Notes: a model not told the origin generated them from the letters alone. A stretch of DNA of 35,079 nt from an uncultured Candidatus Competibacteraceae bacterium (GCA_903882995.1 CAIRZE010000117.1:1-35079); one strand, 5' to 3'; counted from the first letter of the stretch, positions 10,267-21,786 are shown. Numbers and translations are program-made.

Positions 10267-11159
10267 TTTCTTTAGTTAAAAATGGCCAAATTTTCCCTAA
10301 TTTGATAAATAATCCTAATACTGCAACTGGTCTTACACAAGGAAGGCCAGCTGCCGAACTGGCGTAGGTGAATGCTACAATGGGCTACTGCAATGAAATC
10401 TGCCGTACTATTAGTCGATTTTTCCTTCACACCCGCTCTAATTGTATTAAGAGCCCTATACTGCTAGTTACTACTAGTTGTCAAGCTAAATAGACTATAT
10501 AAAGTTGAAGAAACTCTTAAAACGGTAGAAGACCAGAAAATTAAATTTAAAAGACTATCTAAAAATATCCAGTAAAAGCTAGTATGAGCACTGGTTGGTT
10601 TAAATATTTAGATTTTTTAGAATCTTTATTTAACTAACAACGCATATAGCTAAATATGCAATTCACTGCCATACCATAGAGTATAGAGAGTATAGATGTA
10701 TATTTTATATAGTATGATTGTAAATATCATCAAATTTATTTAAATAGCATCAACAGGTAAGCATCACGAGAATTATTATGATTCACAGTAAATTTTATCT
10801 AACCAAATTAGAATTTACACGCTACAAATATAAATTAATTAGAAAATAATTGAGTATCCAATTTTCTTGCAAATTATGTTTCTTACAAATATCCAATCTG
10901 TACAAAAAGCAAAAGTGTTGTTAGGTAGTGTTATAATATTCTAAAGAAGCTTTGTTAGTTTAGAGCAAGTTGATGAATAAAATTCCACTTTATTATAAAA
11001 GGAAAACATAAGTGATTTAATATTTTTTGATCACCACTCAGTAAGTGTAAGATATTTATACCAATCATAGCCTACAGGTATTGTCTGTGTAGCTATTTTA
11101 CCGCCAAGTGCCAGGGCCAGTTAGCCTCCTCCTCCCTCCCTCCGCCTGACAGGGCTGCC

Positions 11160-12977
11160 ATGATCGAACAACAATGCCAACTACGTAACATCGCAATCAT
11201 CGCCCATGTGGATCATGGTAAGACCACTTTGGTGGATAAACTATTGCAGCAATCCGGTACCCTGAGAGACAGGGGTGAAATACCTGAAAGGATATTAGAT
11301 TCAGGTGATCTAGAAAGGGAACGCGGCATCACTATTATAGCTAAAAACACTGCCTTATATTGGCAAGGCTATCACATCAATATTGTAGATACACCGGGCC
11401 ATGCTGATTTTGGCGGTGAGGTCGAACGAGTATTATCAATGGTAGACTCTGTATTATTGTTAGTAGATGCAGTAGATGGTCCGATGCCACAAACTCGTTT
11501 TGTCACTCAGAAAGCTTTCGCAATGGGGTTCAGACCCATTGTAGTCATAAATAAGATAGATCGTCCAGGCGCTAGGCCAAATTGGGTTTTGGACCGCACT
11601 TTCGAGCTTTTCGACCGACTTGGAGCCGACTATGCACAACTTGATTTCCCTGTTATCTATGCTTCAGCGCTGTATGGCTATGCCGGACTAGAAGAAACCA
11701 TAAGTTCTGGAGATATGGTACCTCTCTTTAAGACGATCATTGACTATGTCAGTCCGCCACAAGTCGATCCCGATGGGACATTTCAACTACAGGTTAGTTC
11801 TCTAGATTATAATAGTTATACTGGTTTGATTGGCATAGGCCGTATCCACCGTGGTAAGGTTACAACTAACATGCAAGTAGCAATTCTTGATAATAAAGGT
11901 AATCGGAGAAATGGTAGGATATTGCAAATTTTAGGCTTCCAAGGATTGGAACGTATTGAGTTCGCGACCGCTTCGGCTGGTGAAATAATTGCATTTACTG
12001 GTATTGAAGGCTTAAAAATTTCTGATGTGATTTGTGATCCTAGTTCTGTTGAACCATTGCCTTTGCTACAGGTGGATGAACCGACTATAAGCATGATATT
12101 TCAGGTAAATACCTCGCCTTTCGCTGGTCGCGAAGGCAAATACGTTACTAGTCGCCAATTACGTAATCGCTTATATCGAGAATTGCTACATAACGTAGCA
12201 TTACGTGTAGTAGACACCGATAACCCTGATAGATTCCAAGTTTCAGGACGCGGAGAATTACATCTGTCTGTTCTGATTGAAAATATGCGCCGAGAAGGCT
12301 ATGAGCTCGCGGTATCTCGCCCGGAAGTTATAATAAGAGAAATCGCCGGTGAATCTTGTGAACCTTATGAACAGTTAACTGTTGATTGTGAAGAGCAGCA
12401 CCAGGGCGCTATTATGGAAAAGATCGGTAATCGTCGCGGGGATTTACTAGATATGCAACACGATGGAAAAGGCCGCGTACGCCTGGATTATCTGATTCCA
12501 GCACGCGGGTTGATCGGTTTGCAGACTGAATTCATGACAGCTACTTCTGGTAATGGGCTACTTTGCCATGTTTTTGACTGTTATGGACCAGTTAAAAAAG
12601 TTGCTATCGGCTCAAGAATTAACGGCGTGCTGATTTCTAACTCTACAGGCAAGGTACTTGCTTACGCCCTTTTTAATTTGCAAGACCGCGGTCGGTTAAT
12701 AGTCAGCCCAGGTGATGAAGCTTACGAAGGTATGATCGTAGGTATACACTCTCGTAAAAATGACTTAGTAGTTAACCCACTAAAAGCTAAGCATCTCACT
12801 AATATACGTGCTGCCGGTTCAGACGAGCACATTTTACTAACTCCACCTGTACAGTTAAGTTTGGAACAAGCACTGGGATTAATTGAAGATGATGAGCTTG
12901 TAGAAGTTACACCTAAATCTATACGTCTACGAAAAAAGTTGTTGCTAGAACGTGAGCGTAAACGCCTAGGGCGGTAG
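11160..12977 (+). CDS. typA: Ribosome-associated translational GTPase TypA/BipA
   Basis: 605 aa. [60 protein letters not shown]; TypA C-terminal [22 protein letters not shown] and [24 protein letters not shown]. Confidence 0.98.
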   Translation: MIEQQCQLRNIAIIAHVDHGKTTLVDKLLQQSGTLRDRGEIPERILDSGDLERERGITIIAKNTALYWQGYHINIVDTPGHADFGGEVERVLSMVDSVLLLVDAVDGPMPQTRFVTQKAFAMGFRPIVVINKIDRPGARPNWVLDRTFELFDRLGADYAQLDFPVIYASALYGYAGLEETISSGDMVPLFKTIIDYVSPPQVDPDGTFQLQVSSLDYNSYTGLIGIGRIHRGKVTTNMQVAILDNKGNRRNGRILQILGFQGLERIEFATASAGEIIAFTGIEGLKISDVICDPSSVEPLPLLQVDEPTISMIFQVNTSPFAGREGKYVTSRQLRNRLYRELLHNVALRVVDTDNPDRFQVSGRGELHLSVLIENMRREGYELAVSRPEVIIREIAGESCEPYEQLTVDCEEQHQGAIMEKIGNRRGDLLDMQHDGKGRVRLDYLIPARGLIGLQTEFMTATSGNGLLCHVFDCYGPVKKVAIGSRINGVLISNSTGKVLAYALFNLQDRGRLIVSPGDEAYEGMIVGIHSRKNDLVVNPLKAKHLTNIRAAGSDEHILLTPPVQLSLEQALGLIEDDELVEVTPKSIRLRKKLLLERERKRLGR

Positions 12978-13197
12978 AAAGAGAAAGAGAAGGGGTAGCT
13001 ATCTGCTCCTTCTAAATAGGGATATTGTAAATAAGCACTGCAATTAGGATAAAAGAAAGATAAAGAAAATTTCTGGAATGAACGATAGAGTGCCTATAGG
13101 GGTCTGGGTGTGTGGAATCTATTGAATAGATAACGTAAAACAGACTGTAGACATAGTAACTTACAGTATAGGTTGAAAAAATTGGAAGGAATAACTT

Positions 13198-13686
13198 ATG
13201 GCAGAACAAAAAACCGGAAACCCAGCAGTCGTTTCGTTGGTTTAGCAGAGTTCGGCCTGAGCACCCTGATGCTGCAATTCCATAATCCATAATGTTAGGT
13301 GGGTATCGAGCATTGGCCCTGTAGTCCTGTAGTCTATGCCTTATCTGCGGCGGTGTTGAACGGATCCCCGGGTTGCAAGAAATGAGAACAGGTAACAACT
13401 TCGGCTACTATGCCATCTTATGGTGGATTCTGGATTGCCTTGTGCTTAAGGCTTCTTGGAAATAAATACGACCTATTCAGAGCTGATACTGAAGATGAAG
13501 ATATCGGTTGGTTCATGATCGTTTGGACCATATTCACTTTTATTCTCTGGACATGTTCGCTACGTATCAATAGTGCAATGGCGTTTACTCCTACCGTGCA
13601 GTTCATTTAGAAGGACACGTGCCATCATGTATCATGCAGCTAGTGCTGCGCAAAAATCACCAGCCACCGCTTTTAGGCTAGGGTAG
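13198..13686 (+). pseudogene. satP: Degenerate SatP/YaaH (GPR1/FUN34/YaaH family) acetate/succinate transporter
   Basis: Joining frames by eye gives MAEQKTGNPAVV..FVGLAEFGLSTLMLQFHN..CGGVERIPGLQEMRTGNNFGYYA..YGGFWIALCLRLLGNKYDLFRADTEDEDIGWFMIVWTIFTFILWTCSLRINSAMAFTPTV..AMYHAASAAQ. The order resembles the SatP pattern NPAPLGL.GFG.TT.LL..HN / YGGIAQI.AG..E...GNTFG / YG.FW.. / G.Y...W..FT..MF..... Several frameshifts and internal stops. A Shine-Dalgarno-like aagga precedes ATG 13198. Confidence 0.85.
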
Positions 13687-13780
13687 CCAAAATGGGCTAA
13701 ATCTAGTAGGAAGAAACCGATTAAGAGAGTAGTAAAGAAATGTTGCCAGCTGGCTAAACCCTAGCTTTCCTAAAATCACG

Positions 13781-13799
13781 GGGCCGGGAATACCGGCCC
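13781..13799 (-). terminator. Probable intrinsic terminator for the minus-strand TPR lipoprotein gene
   Basis: gggccgg-gaata-ccggccc, perfect 7 bp stem, followed on the minus strand by ccgtgatttt. Lies about 40 bp past the stop at 13837. Confidence 0.65.
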
Positions 13800-13836
13800 G
13801 TCTAAGAAATACAATTTTTCAAAAATTTATAGGAGT

Positions 13837-14853
13837 TCAGCGAGTTAATCGCGAAGAATATACTTCTGCTTCCTCAGCACCGGACATATTTCCAGCTGCT
13901 CTGCGGGCGGAGCTTATTAGCTTCCAATTTTTGGATTGAAGCAGTCTGTTGACACCAGATATGTTGTTAGATTTAGTTGCCAAAGATTCAGCCTGTTGAT
14001 ATTGTCCCTGATGTAGACGAACCTGAGCCAGGTCATGCCAAATGCCAGCGTTACGTGGCTCGATACGCAGTGCTCGCTCTAGTGCTGCACCAGCTTTATC
14101 TAGCTGATTGATCTTGACGTATCTATCCGCACTCTCTAGCAAAGCAACTACTGCCTGGTTTCCATCATGGGAAATTTCTGCTGGTGGCAAATCAGAAGGT
14201 TGTGAAAAACTAGGCTGGGTTAAACTGCGTGTGGGGAAATGTGATATTTCAGATTGAACTGGCAGAGTTGCCGTCGCCACTTTAGGAGCATCTAGGGATT
14301 CAGACATAGTAGTTGGTTGCGGAGCTGCAGCAGCAGGTGCTGCATTCTGTTGCCTAAAGCCGCGGCGTATGATCGTTGTCTGTGGAACTAAAGCAGGAAC
14401 CGCCTGTAGTTCTGACAAATGATGACCCTGGTTAGATCGCAATACAGACTCATTCTGCTGCTGTGATGCAGCAGTCGATTGAGGATAGGTTAGATACTGG
14501 TCACGATCACTACTTTGTATAAAGCGCCGTGATCCAGCCTGATAACCACCTATTCCTTGACCAGCAGGATGTTGCTGTGATGCCATGTCAGGTCCTATAT
14601 CGATCTTTTTAGGAGCCAAATTGCGTGAGTACTCCCTTGGAATTAACTGATCTTCTTCCTTAGGTATTTGAGGTACTTGTATCGGTTCCGCTCGTTGTAC
14701 CACAGATGACCTAAGTGCGGGCCGATCCACTATTACTGGCGCCTTAGAGATTGGCTTTGTGAGTCTTTGCTGGAAATAAGGCGGAGCTGCACAAGCTGTT
14801 AGCATAAGCTCTAGCGCTAGACCACCAAGGCACAGCTTTAAATATGTATTCAT
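13837..14853 (-). CDS. TPR-containing lipoprotein, candidate PBP1b activator (LpoP-like)
   Basis: Probable start at 14853 gives MNTYLKLCLGGLALELMLTACAAPP (signal peptide with LTAC lipobox). Low-complexity Pro/Gln/Ala linker, then TPR-like helices YVKINQLDKAGAALERALRIEPRNAGIWHDLAQVRLHQGQYQQAESLATKS. Immediately downstream of mrcB. Confidence 0.75.
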   Translation of the reverse strand: MNTYLKLCLGGLALELMLTACAAPPYFQQRLTKPISKAPVIVDRPALRSSVVQRAEPIQVPQIPKEEDQLIPREYSRNLAPKKIDIGPDMASQQHPAGQGIGGYQAGSRRFIQSSDRDQYLTYPQSTAASQQQNESVLRSNQGHHLSELQAVPALVPQTTIIRRGFRQQNAAPAAAAPQPTTMSESLDAPKVATATLPVQSEISHFPTRSLTQPSFSQPSDLPPAEISHDGNQAVVALLESADRYVKINQLDKAGAALERALRIEPRNAGIWHDLAQVRLHQGQYQQAESLATKSNNISGVNRLLQSKNWKLISSARRAAGNMSGAEEAEVYSSRLTR

Positions 14854-15062
14854 AAAATCACACCTTACAAAGCTCGATACTCCCAGCTCGAAACCAATGG
14901 AAGAAAATACATGCATCTTGATACATTTACGCTGATTGAGACCACATGCTAGTTGGAACTACGAATATCGGCATTAAATCCGTACTGTTACGATAGGGGA
15001 AAATACTTTTTATAAATTATAAATATATATATATTTCCCATTATATCCCTATTATCGGAAAC

Positions 15063-17582
15063 TCATTCTATTAATCTATGGAAAAGATCACTAATTTCCT
15101 CACTACTAGTATCTTGCTTGCTACTAGATTGTGGCCCAATTCCAGTTGTTAATCGATTAATTATAACTTGATTAGTACTACATGAAATGGCGCTCTGCGG
15201 TTCAGAACCAGCTATAAATGGTACTATTTGACCATTTTGGCAACCTTGACTTAGACGTAATCCGTTTCTGGGGTTTACCCAGATTTCCTCTATACCAGTC
15301 GGTAGTGGGACATCTAGCGGTTCCAGCTTTAACCCAGCCATCAGATCCATCCAAACCCGTAGTGCACCGCTACCGCCACTGAGACCAGTAGGCTTGTTAT
15401 CATCCTTCCCTAACCAAACTACAGATAACCGGTCCCCACTGAAGCCGGAAAACCAGCTATCACGGTAATCGTTAGTCGTGCCAGTTTTACCTGCGATATT
15501 CAGATCAGGTGACAATTTACTTTTCATCACACTAGCTGTACCAGATTTAACCACTTGTTGCATAGCGTTAGTAACCAAATAGACTGGTCCAGGATCGACT
15601 GCTTTCTCTACATTCAATGGATAATGCTGCAAAGATTGCCCAGTTGCATTGGTCACTTCTCGTATAGCGCGCAGAGGAATATTAAAACCTCCACTGGCTA
15701 TGCCTTCATAAACTTGAGCAATCTCAAACGGTGAAATACTCACACCACCCAACAACAACGATGGATAAGGTTTCAAATCTCTACTCAATCCTAATCGCTT
15801 GAGCATTTTTACAACATTTATAATATCTACATCTAAACCTACCCTGACCGCTGGAATATTGTAAGAACAGGCTAATGCATCTCGCAAGGTTACCCGGCCA
15901 TGATAGCGCCTATCGTAATTAGCTGGAATCCAACGCCTGCCGCCTTCGCTATAAACCATGGGGCTATCGTTAATAAGAGTCATTAAAGTATAACGATCTG
16001 GTCGCTCAAGGGCGGTCAGATACACAACTGGTTTCAGCATTGATCCAGCTAACCTTTGTGCATCAAGGGCTCTATTAAACCCGGTGGATTTCGGCTCACG
16101 ATCACCAACCAATGCAAGTACTTCACCGCTTGATGTATCAACTACAATAGCAGCACCCTGTAATGGCTTTGCTTTAATCTGGTTTTTTTCCATAAGAGAT
16201 AACCCATTTTCTAGAGTACTCTCAGCAAGATTCTGGATACTTGGATCGAGTGTGGTAAATATCCGCAATCCCTCTGTCAATAAATCTTCAGATTTATAGT
16301 ATTGTCGCAGTTGGCGTTGTACTAACTCTATGAAAGCTGGGTATGCAGTGATACCGCTAGTGACCTTTTGGTTAACATCCAATGCCATTTCATTGGCTAA
16401 TGCTGCATCTTCAGCACTAATAAGATTTTGCTCAACCATAGTTTCTAATACTAGAGAGCGCCTTTCCTTAGCACGGTCTGGATGCTTTCGTGGGTCAAAG
16501 TAGGAAGGACCCTTGATAATACCTACTAGCAATGCGATCTGATGTAAATCAAGATCCTCTAGCGGCACACCAAAATAGAACTGGCTTGCTAAGCCAAATC
16601 CGTGAATAGCTCTACTGCCATCCTGTCCAAGATAAATAGCGTTGGCGTAGGCTTCGAGAATTTCGTACTTCCCATAACGCGAATCTATTAGGATTGCCAT
16701 CAATGCTTCATTAATCTTACGCTTTAAGCTACGTTCGTTACTTAAAAACATGCTTTTAACTAATTGCTGTGTAAGAGTACTGCCACCTTGCACAGTACGA
16801 CCAGCACGTAAGTTGGCTAACATTGCTCGCACTATACCTTTAGGATTCACTCCAGCATGCTTGAAGAAAGCACGATCCTCGACAGCCAGTAGAGTATCAA
16901 CTAGTGCTGTAGGTAATCCATCGCCTTTAAGTAAGATACGATCTTCATAATGTGATGGATAAATGCCAGCGATTTCCGGAGGGTCTAGGCGCAATAATCC
17001 CGGCTTTTCTTTTTTATCTAGACTTTCCAGATCTACTAGAATGTTACCTGCAAACACCAGTCGCACCTTACGTATCTGTTCTTTACCATCCCAGAAGGAA
17101 AAGTCGCGCGTCATTACCTCAAAAGTCTCACCATCTCTTGAGTAACTTCCTGGTTTTATGACATGACTTTCTCTGTTTCCTGGCGGCGGCGTACATAAAT
17201 CATACTGTTTGCGCTTCAATTTGCGCAATTGGTGCCTGATACTCTTGTCTAGAGAAGTCTGTATCTGTTCGATTGGACAATTCACATTGCGATATCCTAA
17301 AAGATTAAGTTCCTGAGAGAAACCATCAGCATTAAGTGACATACTCTCAAATAATTCAAGCGGACGTGCATAGACTTTAGCAGCCAAGGCCCAACGCTTA
17401 GCATCAAATTCAGCACAAATAAAATTATCTAAATACAGCATGTAGATACCAATTCCAAATGCTAAAAAAAACATCCCGCATAGAAATAATAAAGCTATGA
17501 ATGAAAATAGTGATCTACCCCTCCGCACCAGGAGTTTTTTGGAGTCTGGAGAAAATTTACGGCTAACCATACCTATTCCCAT
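15063..17582 (-). CDS. mrcB: Bifunctional penicillin-binding protein 1b (glycosyltransferase/transpeptidase)
   Basis: 839 aa. GT51 motifs EDRAFFKHAGV, GGSTLTQQLVKSMFL, RKINEALMAI; transpeptidase motifs GSMLKP (SxxK), CSYN (SxN), GKTGTTNDYRDSWFSGF (KTG); one N-terminal TM helix. Confidence 0.97.
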   Translation of the reverse strand: MGIGMVSRKFSPDSKKLLVRRGRSLFSFIALLFLCGMFFLAFGIGIYMLYLDNFICAEFDAKRWALAAKVYARPLELFESMSLNADGFSQELNLLGYRNVNCPIEQIQTSLDKSIRHQLRKLKRKQYDLCTPPPGNRESHVIKPGSYSRDGETFEVMTRDFSFWDGKEQIRKVRLVFAGNILVDLESLDKKEKPGLLRLDPPEIAGIYPSHYEDRILLKGDGLPTALVDTLLAVEDRAFFKHAGVNPKGIVRAMLANLRAGRTVQGGSTLTQQLVKSMFLSNERSLKRKINEALMAILIDSRYGKYEILEAYANAIYLGQDGSRAIHGFGLASQFYFGVPLEDLDLHQIALLVGIIKGPSYFDPRKHPDRAKERRSLVLETMVEQNLISAEDAALANEMALDVNQKVTSGITAYPAFIELVQRQLRQYYKSEDLLTEGLRIFTTLDPSIQNLAESTLENGLSLMEKNQIKAKPLQGAAIVVDTSSGEVLALVGDREPKSTGFNRALDAQRLAGSMLKPVVYLTALERPDRYTLMTLINDSPMVYSEGGRRWIPANYDRRYHGRVTLRDALACSYNIPAVRVGLDVDIINVVKMLKRLGLSRDLKPYPSLLLGGVSISPFEIAQVYEGIASGGFNIPLRAIREVTNATGQSLQHYPLNVEKAVDPGPVYLVTNAMQQVVKSGTASVMKSKLSPDLNIAGKTGTTNDYRDSWFSGFSGDRLSVVWLGKDDNKPTGLSGGSGALRVWMDLMAGLKLEPLDVPLPTGIEEIWVNPRNGLRLSQGCQNGQIVPFIAGSEPQSAISCSTNQVIINRLTTGIGPQSSSKQDTSSEEISDLFHRLIE

Positions 17583-18118
17583 TCGTATTACTTAGCATAT
17601 TCTGACTGCTTATAGGAAGGCACTGACTTATCGAGAACTGATTACAAACTACGTATACTGTTTATTCACACTTTCCACCAATTACACACCAATACATGAG
17701 CAGTACTCTAATCAGATATTTCACATTCTCTCTCTAGGAATTTAGAATGCTAGCTTCAACTAACGAGGGGTTTTCAAGTTGCAGTTTCGGAGATGATATT
17801 GATCAAATATCAGTTATCATCTGATAAAATACACAATTAAACATGCTGTATTCAAGCAAAAAAGCCTATCAGCCTGAACACCTTAGAGATTCTAAAATAT
17901 AATGTAGTGTAGATCGTTGGTATTGGGCACACTTGAAAGCAGAGGATAAGAAGGATATGCCTTTCCTTTCGTAGAGTGAGAGTGCCTGGCTAGTGCCATC
18001 ATCGCCATAACACCTAAGATTGGATGATATCAGCAGACTCTCAGACGAAATGACTAAAAAGTCCATTTAACGCGCTATTGCCGGGTACATTATATTGTGT
18101 ATTAAGAAATCACTTAAA

Positions 18119-18841
18119 TCAGGTTATTGACTTGATTCTGCGATGGTATAGCATCCGTGTCTTCAATACCCGTCCGCACAATTGCTTTTCTAATGCAGCA
18201 CGAATCAAGCATTTTATTTCCTTTAATACAGATGAATCTGCCAGGGCTCCTTCATGTAAGGCTAACAACCCTTGGCCAGAAATAAGTATGCCGCCAGATT
18301 CAGTACCGTTTACAGAGAATGGTCCACGATCCAAAATATAGCGGTAACGTCCACTTGGAACAATCGGTATACCACTGACTGCTTCTCGATCTAGCGTTAA
18401 ACCATAACCGAGCTCTTCCAACAATTTCTTTTCAAATCTGCGTAAAGCTGGCTCCTCCTCAGATACTGTAACAAGCTCAGATAACAATGTTTGATAAGTA
18501 GAGAACAATTCTGGGAGTGGATCATAACGCGGCAATAACCGTACTAATAACTCGTTAGCGTATAATCCGGCAAGCACTCCATTCTGCTGTTGTAAAGATA
18601 TAAGGTATCCAGATTCACCCTCAGCAGCTGTTAAGGTCACCAATTCACCAAGTCCAGTCCAAGATAGTATTAGCGGCACGAACGGCTGTAACAATCCCTT
18701 CAGCTGAGACCGTGGGGATGCAGCCCCGCGCGCTATTATCCCTAATCTCCCATAATCACGACTAAACACTTCCAGCAGCAAGCTGGTATTAAGGTAAGAA
18801 CGATGGTGCAGTATAAAACTTGGTTGTAATAGGACACGCAT
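18119..18841 (-). CDS. recO: DNA repair protein RecO
   Basis: MRVLLQPSFILHHRSYLNTSLLLEVFSRDYGRLGIIARGAASPRSQLKGLLQPF typical RecO OB-fold N-terminus; era-recO synteny. Confidence 0.95.
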   Translation of the reverse strand: MRVLLQPSFILHHRSYLNTSLLLEVFSRDYGRLGIIARGAASPRSQLKGLLQPFVPLILSWTGLGELVTLTAAEGESGYLISLQQQNGVLAGLYANELLVRLLPRYDPLPELFSTYQTLLSELVTVSEEEPALRRFEKKLLEELGYGLTLDREAVSGIPIVPSGRYRYILDRGPFSVNGTESGGILISGQGLLALHEGALADSSVLKEIKCLIRAALEKQLCGRVLKTRMLYHRRIKSIT

Positions 18842-18866
18842 TAAAAATACCGCCTAACTGATCGAT

Positions 18867-19787
18867 TTAATCGGTGAAATCCGTGTACCCAAAGCGGCAT
18901 AGAGCCTGTTCGTCATCAGACCAACCTCCACGTACCTTAACCCAGGTCTCTAAAAATACTTTACGGGCAAACAATCGTTCCATAGCCTCACGGGAATGGC
19001 TGCCAACATCGCGTAAGACTATTCCATTTTTGCCAATCACAATTCTCTTTTGGGTTTCACGTTCTACCCAGATCACTGCTAAAATGCGCACCAAATTTCT
19101 TTCTTTGACAAATTTTTCAACTTCTACTGATAAAGAATATGGTAGCTCATCCCTGAGTAGCCTAGTCAGCTTTTCCCGGATGAGCTCAGCAGCTAGGAAG
19201 TATTCACTGGCATTAGTACGCTGGTGTAATGGGAACAGATAATCGCCCACTGGAAGCAACTGGCTGCTTATTTTCTTAAGTACATCTAAATTATCACCTG
19301 TCAGTCCAGAAATCGGGACTACCTCAGTGAAATCTCGCTTGCGTGTTATGTTCTCTATAAAAGGTAGTAAACGAGCTTTATCCGTGATTCGATCTACCTT
19401 ATTAACAGCAAGCACAACTACTCCTACAAATTCAGTAAGCCTTTTCAACACATATTCATCTTCTTCGGTCCAACGCAAAGCTTCAACCAGGAAAATGGCT
19501 ATATCCGCATAACTTAGCACACCTGCTGCTGCCCTGTTCAAATAACGATTCATTGCCTTTTTAGAAGAGATATGCAGCCCTGGTGTGTCAATATAAACAA
19601 TCTGGGTCTCTGGTAGAGTCTGAATACCAAAAAGTGTGTGTCTGGTAGTTTGTGGTTTTGAGGCTGTTATGCTAATTTTCTGGCCGATTAGCCTGTTTAG
19701 CAGAGTAGATTTACCGACATTTGGCCTACCTATTAAGGCAACATATCCGGCATGAGTATGAGTAGTAAGTACATTTTTTTTAGTCAT
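18867..19787 (-). CDS. era: GTPase Era
   Basis: [49 protein letters not shown]-domain [38 protein letters not shown]. Confidence 0.98.
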   Translation of the reverse strand: MTKKNVLTTHTHAGYVALIGRPNVGKSTLLNRLIGQKISITASKPQTTRHTLFGIQTLPETQIVYIDTPGLHISSKKAMNRYLNRAAAGVLSYADIAIFLVEALRWTEEDEYVLKRLTEFVGVVVLAVNKVDRITDKARLLPFIENITRKRDFTEVVPISGLTGDNLDVLKKISSQLLPVGDYLFPLHQRTNASEYFLAAELIREKLTRLLRDELPYSLSVEVEKFVKERNLVRILAVIWVERETQKRIVIGKNGIVLRDVGSHSREAMERLFARKVFLETWVKVRGGWSDDEQALCRFGYTDFTD

Positions 19788-20455
19788 TGGCGTCTTATAT
19801 GCTGCAACAAGCGACGTGCGGCTTCTTGCTCAGCTTTGCGACGACTGCTACCTTCTGCAACTACACGGGCTTCAGCTGCTATGCATTCTACCGTGAAATT
19901 CTGTATATGTGGTTCACCCTGAATTTTTATAACTTTGTAGACAGGTAAAGCCTGCTTATTTCCCTGTAAGTATTCCTGTAATAGAGTTTTAGGGTCCTTA
20001 AATTCATTGATATTATCTAAGAGAACTAAGGAGTCTCGATAAATATTTAAGATCAAGTCTCGGCATGAGACTAAACCACTGTCCAGATAAACTGCGCCAA
20101 AGATAGCTTCCATAGCATCAGCTAGGATCGACTCACGCTGAAATCCACCATTCTTTATTTCTCCTGGTCCGAGCCGTAACCACTCTCCAAGGCCAAGACC
20201 TCTTGCTAATTTCGCTAAAGTCTCGCCTTTTACCAAACTAGCCCGAAGGCGGCTCAGTTCACCCTCACTCGCCATAGGATATTTCTGGAACAAATATTCG
20301 GTAATTACCAAATTCAGCAATGCGTCGCCTAAAAATTCTAACCTCTCATTATTATTAGATGCAGAGCTACGATGAGTAAGCGCATCTACTAATAGTTGAG
20401 TATCTTGGAAAGTGTATCCGAGGCAATTATATAACTTACAAGATTTGAAGATCAC
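19784..20455 (-). CDS. rnc: Ribonuclease III
   Basis: [25 protein letters not shown] signature, ds[23 protein letters not shown]; overlaps era by a few bases. Confidence 0.97.
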   Translation of the reverse strand: MIFKSCKLYNCLGYTFQDTQLLVDALTHRSSASNNNERLEFLGDALLNLVITEYLFQKYPMASEGELSRLRASLVKGETLAKLARGLGLGEWLRLGPGEIKNGGFQRESILADAMEAIFGAVYLDSGLVSCRDLILNIYRDSLVLLDNINEFKDPKTLLQEYLQGNKQALPVYKVIKIQGEPHIQNFTVECIAAEARVVAEGSSRRKAEQEAARRLLQHIRRQ

Positions 20456-20865
20456 GGGTTCAATGGTATTGCTTCGTTCATATTAAGTACTATAGATAAT
20501 CCGTAAAAAAGGTTCCGTTCATCCTGATAAGATAAGTAGCAGATTAGCTTACCACCTTCATTACGAATATCATTCCGAATATCTGGAGTGCGAGATTTTT
20601 GGTTATTAAGAAAACTAATATCAAATCGCTTCTGCACCGCACTATTCATATCCTGAATACTCATTTGCGCCAGCTGTCCCTCATTGCGTATGCTCTCGAT
20701 CGTAGACTTAATTGAGAAATATTGGATATACATCGGCAGCACTTTTATTGAGATCAGCGCGATGGTGGAAAACGAAACAACGATTAGTAACAACATACTA
20801 ATCACCTTCGTTTTACTCTGGCTCCCGTTGTTTCCATTCCCTATAAGCTGTCTTTTCTGCACCAT
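20452..20865 (-). CDS. DUF4845 family membrane protein
   Basis: 137 aa, single N-terminal TM helix, between lepB and rnc where DUF4845 proteins are usually encoded in gamma/betaproteobacteria. Confidence 0.8.
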   Translation of the reverse strand: MVQKRQLIGNGNNGSQSKTKVISMLLLIVVSFSTIALISIKVLPMYIQYFSIKSTIESIRNEGQLAQMSIQDMNSAVQKRFDISFLNNQKSRTPDIRNDIRNEGGKLICYLSYQDERNLFYGLSIVLNMNEAIPLNP

Positions 20866-20894
20866 TTTCTATTCCCCCAATCCCCAATACTTAT

Positions 20895-21749
20895 TTACTT
20901 AATGCTGCTTCCAATCCTATTACAATGGCCATTAAAAGTAACACAGTCCCAATTCATCCAGATTAAGAATGCCTTTCCTATCAAATATTCTTCTGGAAGA
21001 AGACCCCAATATCTGCTGTCAGCACTGTTGTCACGGTTGTCACCCATAACGAAGAAATGCCCGGTTGGTACTTGATATATCCAAGAAATAGTACCGTCTG
21101 ACTCCCTATGGAGCTGGAGTCCAAACCAAAATCCTGCAACTCCTAATCGAGTATTTGAGAGCAATTGGATATTGTGTGATATTCCACCTAATTGTTCGAT
21201 AAACTGCTTATAAATAGTTCCCATAGGACCGATATCAGATAATGCTATTAAAGGTACAGGTTGGCCATTTATAAAGAGCTGATTATTATGATAGTCTAAC
21301 CGGTCACCGGGTAACCCCACAATACGTTTTATGTATGTATCAGAAGGCTTAGGTGGATAGCGAAAAACCACCACATCTCCCCTCTCCGGTTTTCCTTCCC
21401 CAGCTAGCTTAGTGTTGAGAACTGGTAACCGGAGCCCATAAGCAAACTTGTTCACTAGAATGAAATCACCGTTGAGTAAGGTCGGTACCATTGACTCTGA
21501 AGGGATTCGAAAGGGCTCAGCTACAAAAGAACGTAGGACTAGTACAGCGAAGATAACTGGGAAAAAAGATTTTGATAAATCCACATACCAAGGAAGATTA
21601 ATAGACACATCCGTTCTTTCTCTAGATTTACCAACTAAAGCACGGATGCTAGCAGCACGGCGCTTTGCCAAAGCCAGCACATCTAATAACCAAATGCTAC
21701 CAGTTATTAGCATTAGAACTACCAAAACAGCCGCAAAATCTACATTCAT
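20895..21749 (-). CDS. lepB: Signal peptidase I
   Basis: FAVLVLRSFVAEPFRIPSESMVPTLLNGDFILVNKFAYGLRLP, RGDVVVFRYPPKPSDTYIKRIVGLPGDRL, FVMGDNRDNSADSRYWGLLPEEYLIGKA. Confidence 0.97.
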   Translation of the reverse strand: MNVDFAAVLVVLMLITGSIWLLDVLALAKRRAASIRALVGKSRERTDVSINLPWYVDLSKSFFPVIFAVLVLRSFVAEPFRIPSESMVPTLLNGDFILVNKFAYGLRLPVLNTKLAGEGKPERGDVVVFRYPPKPSDTYIKRIVGLPGDRLDYHNNQLFINGQPVPLIALSDIGPMGTIYKQFIEQLGGISHNIQLLSNTRLGVAGFWFGLQLHRESDGTISWIYQVPTGHFFVMGDNRDNSADSRYWGLLPEEYLIGKAFLIWMNWDCVTFNGHCNRIGSSIK

Positions 21750-21786
21750 AGATGTAGTGTCCCAAAAAATAGAGCTAGGATCAGTT

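Noticed and set aside
13012-13398. Minus-strand 128-aa ORF opposite the satP remnant
   Set aside because: It is antisense to the recovered SatP pseudogene, and the SatP match explains this DNA better.
17869-18066. 65-aa ORF after recO as a possible pdxJ or acpS
   Set aside because: pdxJ/acpS often follow recO, but none of their motifs appear; likely a chance ORF.
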